Shown piece by piece: positions 16,898 to 24,600 of a stretch of 37,179 nt of DNA; within the stretch, counting starts at the first letter, position 1; each line of letters opens with the position of its first letter. Origin of the DNA: Methanobacteriota archaeon. Lineage in GTDB: Archaea; Thermoplasmatota; Thermoplasmata; RBG-16-68-12. Where the stretch lies: positions 1 to 37,179 of the forward strand of contig JAIBJG010000017.1 in assembly GCA_020029475.1 (NCBI GenBank), written 5' to 3'. The position numbers and the translations under genes are program-made. Under the pieces are notes generated by a model. That model was not told the origin of the DNA, ran no database searches, and saw nothing but the letters and a program-made list of their open reading frames with translations.

Positions 16898-17284
16898 TCA
16901 CTTCTTCTCCGTGAACGCGTCCTCGATGGACTTCGGCCCGCGAACGATGATCTTGAGATTCAACTGCAGGGTGTCGGGAGAGATCGTGTTCCCCCGGACG
17001 GTCTTCTTCTTCCGCATCCCGTGTCGGGGCGCGTGGAACCCGACGCCGCCGGACAGCAGGATCCGGCGCCGCCTCGGGCCCGGGAGGTCCCGGCGCATCG
17101 GGAAGCCGTCTTTGTCGCTTCCGCCCGTAATCGAGAGCTTGTACCCCGGAAGGCCCACGTACAGGCCGTCGATCTCCTCGCCGAGCTTCCGGCCCACCAA
17201 GGCGTTCGCGAACTGGCCGGAGATGTCCTTCTTGTACGTCTTCCCGCTCTTCGGGTCTGCGATCACCGCTTTGAACTCGGCCAT
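16898..17284 (-). CDS. rps6e: Ribosomal protein eS6
   Basis: MAEFKAVIADPKSGKTYKKDISGQFANALVGRKLGEEIDGLYVGLPGYKLSITGGSDKDGFPMRRDLPGPRRRRILLSGGVGF. Confidence 0.96.
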   Translation of the reverse strand: MAEFKAVIADPKSGKTYKKDISGQFANALVGRKLGEEIDGLYVGLPGYKLSITGGSDKDGFPMRRDLPGPRRRRILLSGGVGFHAPRHGMRKKKTVRGNTISPDTLQLNLKIIVRGPKSIEDAFTEKK

Positions 17285-17337
17285 GGAGCGCCCGCTCCGA
17301 TGGTCGACCTCCATAAAAGGGTTGCGGGGGCGCGGGC

Positions 17338-18564
17338 CTACGGAGCGCGGGCAACCTCTTCGTCGAACACACCTAGGACGCGGGAAGCGTCCGCGTACAT
17401 CTGGAGCACCCGGCGCCCCTCCTCCCGCGACATGGAGCCAACTTCGGCCACGGCCTCGGTGAACTCGATCAGGGCGAACACGGCATCGCTCGTGTTGAAG
17501 TCGTCGTCCATCGCTGCGAAGAAGGTTTCCCGCACGCGCTGGATCGCGCCCGCAATCCCACCCGCGTGGTCGCCCGTCGCCGCCCGCGCCTTCGCGATCG
17601 CGGCGTGGATCGCGTCGAGATTCCCGTTCGTGATCTTGAAACAGTCCGCGTCGTACTCACAGTCCTTCCGATAGTGCTCCTTTAGAAGGCACAGCCGCAC
17701 GACGTCTCCGTCCCAGTCCTTCAGGATATCTCGGATCGTGACGAAGTTCCCGAGGGACTTCGACATCTTCTCGGAAGCGAGGGTGAGGAACCCGTTGTGG
17801 AGCCAGTACCGGGTCCACTCCGTCCCGTACACGGCCTCGCAGATCATCGCCTCGCTCTCGTGGTGAGGGAATTTCAGGTCCTTCCCCCCGCCGTGGAGGT
17901 CGATCTGGGAGCCGAGGTACTTCGACGCCATCGCGAAGCACTCCACGTGCCAGCCCGGCCGACCCCGGCCCCAGGGGCTGTCCCATCCCGGCTCGTCCGG
18001 GCGGGACCGCTTCCACACCGCGAAGTCGAGGGGGTCCTCCTTCTTGCTCTCCGGGGGGAGCGGGTCCGCGACGATATCGTCGAACTTCTGGTGGGTCAGG
18101 ATCCCGAAGGAGTGCTTCGCCTTCCGGGTCCGGAAGTACACGTCCCCGTCCACCGCGTACGCGAAGCCGTTCGCGAGAACCGCCTTCACCGCCCGGAGGA
18201 TGTCCGGGATGTGCTCGCTCACCCGTGCGTACACCCGGGCCCGCTTCACGTTCAGCGCGTCCATGTCCTCGAGGTACGCCCGGATGTACTTCTCCGCGTA
18301 CGCGAGGGGCTCCATCCCCGCGGCCTGGGCCCGCTTCGTGATCACGTCCTCGACGTCCGTGAAGTTCTGGACGTGGTCCACCCGGTACCCGGAGAACTCC
18401 AGGTATCTCCGGACGACGTCGAAGGCGATGTACGATCGCGCGTGGCCCAGGTGGCTGTGGTCGTACACGGTGGGCCCGCACACATACATCCGCAGCTCCC
18501 GGTCCGCGGGGGCCTCGATCGGCTGCTTCCGCCGGCTCTTCGTGTTGTACACGCGGATCGTCAC
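17338..18564 (-). CDS. cysS: Cysteinyl-tRNA synthetase
   Basis: MYVCGPTVYDHSHLGHARSYIAFDVVRRYLE (HxGH), GRPGWHVECFAMASKYLG, FPHHESE, KMSKSLGNFVTIRD. Confidence 0.97.
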   Translation of the reverse strand: MTIRVYNTKSRRKQPIEAPADRELRMYVCGPTVYDHSHLGHARSYIAFDVVRRYLEFSGYRVDHVQNFTDVEDVITKRAQAAGMEPLAYAEKYIRAYLEDMDALNVKRARVYARVSEHIPDILRAVKAVLANGFAYAVDGDVYFRTRKAKHSFGILTHQKFDDIVADPLPPESKKEDPLDFAVWKRSRPDEPGWDSPWGRGRPGWHVECFAMASKYLGSQIDLHGGGKDLKFPHHESEAMICEAVYGTEWTRYWLHNGFLTLASEKMSKSLGNFVTIRDILKDWDGDVVRLCLLKEHYRKDCEYDADCFKITNGNLDAIHAAIAKARAATGDHAGGIAGAIQRVRETFFAAMDDDFNTSDAVFALIEFTEAVAEVGSMSREEGRRVLQMYADASRVLGVFDEEVARAP

Positions 18565-18632
18565 GGGGGTCGCCCCCGCCTAAGCGAGCGCGCGGTTAAA
18601 CAGTTCCTCATCACTCGGCGGGCCATACCACA

Positions 18633-18645
18633 ATACTTATTACAA
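18633..18645 (+). promoter_or_regulatory. Candidate TATA box for giant subtilase gene (leaderless spacing to TTG start)
   Basis: caatACTTATTACAatag ends about 20-25 nt upstream of 18665 in the intergenic region divergent from cysS. Confidence 0.4.
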
Positions 18646-18664
18646 TAGGGCCCGTTCGTCGCGA

Positions 18665-21600
18665 TTGGCCTGGCGGAAGGGGAGGAGCGGGCTGGAATTG
18701 GTGTTGGGCAGGGCTCTCTTTGCGGTCGCCTTGGCCCTCGTCTTGGTCCCCACGGCCCCGATGGCGGTCGCGCAGGGTTCGACCGCGTCGACGGACCTAG
18801 CACTTTCGCACTCCGAACTCCCGCAGGGCGCCCCGGTGCGCATCGAGCCCTCCCCGATCCGTTCGCAGGGGGAGAAGGACCTCGCGACCGTGATCATCGC
18901 GACGACGAACGTCGCGGACCTCGCGAACGCGGTCTCCCGCCTCACCGGCGAGCAGGTCCCGTCCCCAAGGTCGCAGGGGTTCGGCACGCCGCTGCTCACG
19001 CTTCCACGGTGGATGATCGAGGAGATTCGCGGGCTGCCGACGACGATGTCCGTGCTCGACTACGTGCCGCCGACGAAGCAGATGCCGGAGGACCCGGACA
19101 CGCGGTCCCTCCCGCAGACCGGGATCCTGAACTGGAACGCGACGATCAACCACAAGGCGCCCCTCGCGTGGGCCCGCAACATCACGGGGGACGGGGTGAA
19201 CGTCGCGATCGTCGACGACGGCGTGGACTTCGGGCACCCCGACCTCCAGGGGACGATGGCGCGGGTCACGGACCCCGCCTCGCCGTACTCCGGGTGGCCG
19301 ATCGCGTTCGACCCGTTCTCGATGGGCGCGTACCTCCGGGCGGGCGGGGACCCGAGGGGCACGTGGTACGCGGACACCTCCTCCACGGACTCGAACGTCA
19401 CCCACACGTTGCGGGTGGACGGGAAGAACGACTTCTGGACGGACGGCTCCGAGCTCATCGCCACGGACCCCAGCAGTGACATCGGCGTCCCGGACTTCGA
19501 CCTCGTCACCCTCTACGTGACGCAGGACGCGGCGAACTGGTACGTCGGGTTCTCGAGCCGCGCGAACCACACGACGATGGCGTTCGAGCTGTACGTGAAC
19601 ACGACGTCCGGCGGGGGCGCTCCTGCGGACCCCCTCGGGAACTACATGATTCCGATGGCGGGCCATCTCCCGGAGTTCGCGGTGTACATGGTCCACAACG
19701 GCCTCCAGCCGCCCGGGCGGTACGACCTGAACGACACGATCCCTAGCGCCCTCGTGTACAAATGGAACCCGGGGGGCGGGGCATGGGACTCCCCGGTGGA
19801 CGTCACGGACCCGGCCGTCGGCGGGCAGTTCTCGTATGGCGGGTACAAGTTCAACGTCGGGGAGGGCTTCGTGGAGATGGGCCTCCCGAAGGCGTACCTC
19901 GGGGACCCGCAGTCGATCTCCCTCCAGCTCTTCACGGTCGGGGACAACCGGAGCCACGCCCAGGACTCCGTGTACTCGGACCTGAACGTCGCGTTCCCGA
20001 ACCCGGACTGGACCTCCGCCCCGACGACCCTGTCCGCGATGACGATCGTGGGCCCCGGGTACTGGCGGCACACGTACACCCGGAGCGACGACACCGTCGG
20101 CGGACAGCCGAACGTCCAGTTCACCTGGCCCGTCCAGTACATCCCGACGGGGACGAGCCGGAGCGGCCAGTACCTGTTCGGGGACCTTCCGGACAAGAAC
20201 TACCCGCTCACGCGGATCCTCGTCGTGGACGAGGCGATGCCCGGCGTCTACGACACCGTGTACGCGGACCTCGACCACAACAAGGACTTCCACAACGACA
20301 AGGCGATCAAGCGGTACGGGAAGTACGACGCCTCCGGGTTCTGGCACCCGCCGACATGGCCGGGGATCGGGACGATCTTCGACGAGACCGTGTGGGCGGA
20401 CACGTTCGACCCTGCGGGCGGGGTCGCCGCCCTCGCCTGGTCCCCCGATGGCCGCTGGCTCGCGACGGGAGGCCGGGACCACGTCGTGATCGTCTGGGAC
20501 ACGACGACGTGGCTCCCCGCCGCGACCCTGACCGGCCATCATGGCCGCGTGGACGCGGTCGCGTGGAACCCCGCGAGCACCCGCCTCGCGGCTGCCCACG
20601 ACGACGTCGGAGGGCGCACACAGTACTCCGTGGACGTGTGGCAGGCCCCGTCGTGGTCCCTGGACCGGTCGTACACGATCCACACCGGGGCGGTGAACGA
20701 CCTCACGTTCAACCCCGCGGGCACGCGGATCGCGACCGCATCCTCCGATGGCACCGCGAAGGTCTTCGACCTGGGGACACAGGCGGTCACACTCCTCGCC
20801 CATACCTCCGCGGTGCTCGGGATCGCGTGGTCCTCGACGAACACGATCGCGACCGTCGGCGCGAACGGCGAGCTGCGCCTGTGGTCCGCGGCGGGGGCGC
20901 TCCTCCGGACGTATGTCTACGGGTCCGCGCTCAACGACGTCGCCTGGCATCCGTCCGGCGCATTCCTGGCGGCGGCCTCCGATGACGGGAACGTCGTGAT
21001 GTTCGAGGCCGCGACGGGGAACCGCAACCCGCAGTCCGGCCACTTCGGCAACGCCGTCCTCCACGTCGGGTTCAACGGGACCGGGGACCGGCTCGTCTCC
21101 TCCTCCCGCGCGACCCAGCGGTCGGACCCCACTCTCGTCACGTGGACCGTGACGGACTGGAACAACTTCGCGTTCCTCGACCAGCGCTTCGGGGCCCACG
21201 CGGACGCGACGACCGGCTTCGCGGTCCCCGCCGCGGAGTACGCCCCGGGAGGCGCGAGGATCGCGAGCGGCGCGATGGACGCCACGGTGAAGACGTGGAG
21301 CCCGGCCCTCGTCCAGGACCGCCTCCTCCTCGGGCACCGGATCGGCTCGAGCGACACGACCCGGTACAACGGGGGCGACGGAATCGCGGACGCCTCCGGA
21401 GGGATGGTGTACTTCATCGCGCAGAACAGGACGGAGCTGCCGTACTCGGCCCGGTTCGTCGCGAACCAAGGGGACAACGTCGCGAACCTCGTCCCCGCGA
21501 ACGGCACCCTCGTCGCGTTCATGGGGGCGTTCGATGCGACCGCGAAGCACGGGACCCTGATGGCCTCGAGCATCGTCGGCCGTGCGATGACGCGGTTCTT

Positions 21601-24600
21601 CGACCCGACGACGATGAAGGCGCCCTCCCCGCCCCAGGTGTACGGGATCGCCCCGAACGCGAAGCTGATCGCGGTCGCGGACATCTACACGACGACGATC
21701 TTCGACGGCTGGCGGTTCGCGGTCGAGGGGTACGACGGCATCCCCGGGACCGGGGACGAGGCGCAGATCGTCGCGAACTCCTTCGGCTTCAGCTCCACGT
21801 TCGAGGACGGCTGGGACTTCTACTCCCGGTTCGCGGACTGGATCTCCACCCAATACGCGGGGGGGAAGAGCCTGTTCACGGTGAGCGCGGGGAACGACGG
21901 GAACGGGTACGGGACCGTCACGACCCCCGCCGCGTCCGCGGGCGTCGTCACCGCCGGCGCGTCGACGGACTTCTTCTACCGGTTCTGGGCGGGCCTCGAG
22001 AAGGGGCCGAGCCCGTCGTACGGGGACGTCGTCCCGTTCTCGAGCCGCGGGCCCAGCGCCCTCGGCCGGCCGGACCCCGACGTCCTCGCGACGGGGCGGA
22101 TGTCCGTGGGAGCGACCCCGCTGAACATGGTCGTCCCGTCGAACGGCGCGGTCGCGAGCGAGCTGTGGTCCGGCACCTCCCTCTCGTCCCCGATGACCGC
22201 GGGGATCCTCGCCCTGATCTACGAGGCGTACCGGAAGGCCCACGGCGTCTACCCGGACGGGGAGACCGCGAAGTCGATCCTGATGAGCGGCGCGGACGAC
22301 GTGAACTACGACGTGTTCTCCCAGGGGGCCGGGTTCGCGAACGCGGACCGCGCGACGCGGATCGCCCAGAGGCTCGACGGCGTGTCCGTGACGCCGAGCG
22401 TGTGGACCCCCGGCGAGTATCGGGGGCGGGCGTACGAGGCGTTCGTCTCCCTGATGTCCCCCGGACAATCCCGCCAGGGGACGTTCACGGTCCGGAACGC
22501 GAACCGGACCGCGCCCGCGACCTGGACCCTCTCCGACTCCGTGTTCCGGCGCACGGCGGCAATCGAGTACGGGTTCCTGACCCCCGTGGACGGCTCCGCG
22601 AACCCGATCGACGCGTGGCACGCTCTCCTCGCGGCGAGCCCGGCGGCGGACTTCTACGGACCCGGGGTGTACCGCGTGACGCCCGCGGGCCTCACCCTCC
22701 TGGCGCCCGTGACGCCATCGGACTGGATCAACGCGGACCTCGTCCGGATCACGATCTCCGCGCCCCAGACCGCGTTCGACCCCGGCGGGGACGGCACGAA
22801 CGATTACCGGTACATGGTCGACGTGTACGACTGGACAGAGACGGACTGGTCCACGCCGATCCCGGACACGACGGGATTCGCGGACCTGAACCGGATCTCC
22901 ATCAACCACCCGGAGGCGAACGTGTTCGCGGCGACGGTCCACAACGGCCCGATCCGGAGCCATGACGGCCTCGTGTTCGGGACCCGACTCTTCGGGACCG
23001 GGCTCGGCGGGCTCCCGCTGCGCGCGAAGATCGAGTTCTTCACGAAGACGGACTGGAACTGGCTCTCCCTCTCCGCCCCCCAGGTCACCGCCCCTGGGAA
23101 CGGGGGCACGACGTTCACCGCGACGATGGCGGTCCCCGCGAGCACGCCGATGGGCACGTACCAGGGGCAGATCACGCTCCGCGGTCGGCAGACGGCGACG
23201 GACCGATACACCGTGGGCGCGAGCGGCGGGCAGTGGATCCGCCTCTCCCGCTTCGACACGAACCCGATCACGGTGCAGGTGAACTCCGTCCCGGTCCCGG
23301 CGGGCAGCCTCCAGACATACCCCGCCGCGGGCCTGATCTGGATCAGCAGCCCGCTGACCCCGGGGGACCTCGTCGAGGTCCAGTACGACTACTACGATCA
23401 CGTCACGATCCCCGTAGCGGTCTCGATCGGCGCCACGGGCCCCCGGTTCTCCTTCGGCGGTCTCGCGGCGGGCCAGGACGATCTCTTCGGAAACTTCGTG
23501 GGCCCCGGGTACGGGAACGGGGGCCAGGCGGGGGACTTCCGATTCTACTACACGGACATCGCGAACGAAGGCCTCTTCCGGCAGGCGCGGGGGCTGAAGT
23601 TCTATCTCGACGCCCACTGGGACCGGACCCGCACGGACCTCGACGTGTTCGCGTTCGGCACGGGAGGCGCTGCTCTGATGGACGTCTCCTCGTACGACCC
23701 GAACCGGTACGGGCCGTTCCTCGTTGGCCGGAACAACGGCGGGAGCGAGATCACGTCGAGCGTGTTCACGACGACGGGCGGGGCGGAGGAGATCGTCGCG
23801 CCCGGGGTCACCGGGGGCCTGAACATCGTCGCGGTCCACGCGGTCCGGATGAACGGGACCGCGGACGAAGAGAGCGTGACGGGATCCGCGGGGCTCCTCA
23901 CCGTGAACCCCTCCGACATCAACATCGTCACGAACCAGCTTGCGGGGAGCCGGGCGTTGAGCCTCTCGTCGAGCGCGACGTGGCCGGGCCTCGGCGCCGT
24001 CTCCGCGGGGCCGTCCGCGCCCCAGCGGTTCGTGGACCTCCACATCCAGCAGGACGCGATCGAGGGGGGAGGATTCACGGACCTCCTCGCGAAGGGCTCC
24101 TTCACGTATCGGGTCCTCGTCCAGCGGAGCGCCCTGATCTTCGACGTCCACATCACGAGCGACGCGGCGTCCACGTCGAGGCCGTGCCCGGACCTCGACC
24201 TCGGCGTCTTCCTGGACGGGAAGGGGCCCGGGAACGTCCCGGACGGCGTTGCGCAGACCGCGGAGTTCGTCGCGCAGACCGCGGACTCCGACGCGAACGA
24301 GGAGGTGAAGCTGATCAAGCCCGTCGTCGAGGACGACCCCGACACCCCGACGGTCGACGAGTCCGTCGTCGGGGCGCCGTACCTCGTGAAGGTCCTCGGG
24401 TTCGTGGTGCCGTGGTCCCCGTACGGGACGTTCAACATGGACCTCACCCTCGTCCAGGGCCAGGGCTTCTCCGTGAGCGGAACGTCCTCCACGCCGATCC
24501 CGAGCTACGCGCGGTCCACCCTCACCCTCACGTGGAACCTCCCGGGGAGCACGGGGGACGGCGCCCTCCTTGGCGCCCTGTACCTAGGGCCCTCGACCGC

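Noticed and set aside
18797-24151. 1784-aa minus-strand ORF opposite the giant subtilase
   Set aside because: Arg/Val/Pro/Asp/Gly-dominated translation with no domain motifs; expected antisense open frame from high-GC codon bias of the real plus-strand gene
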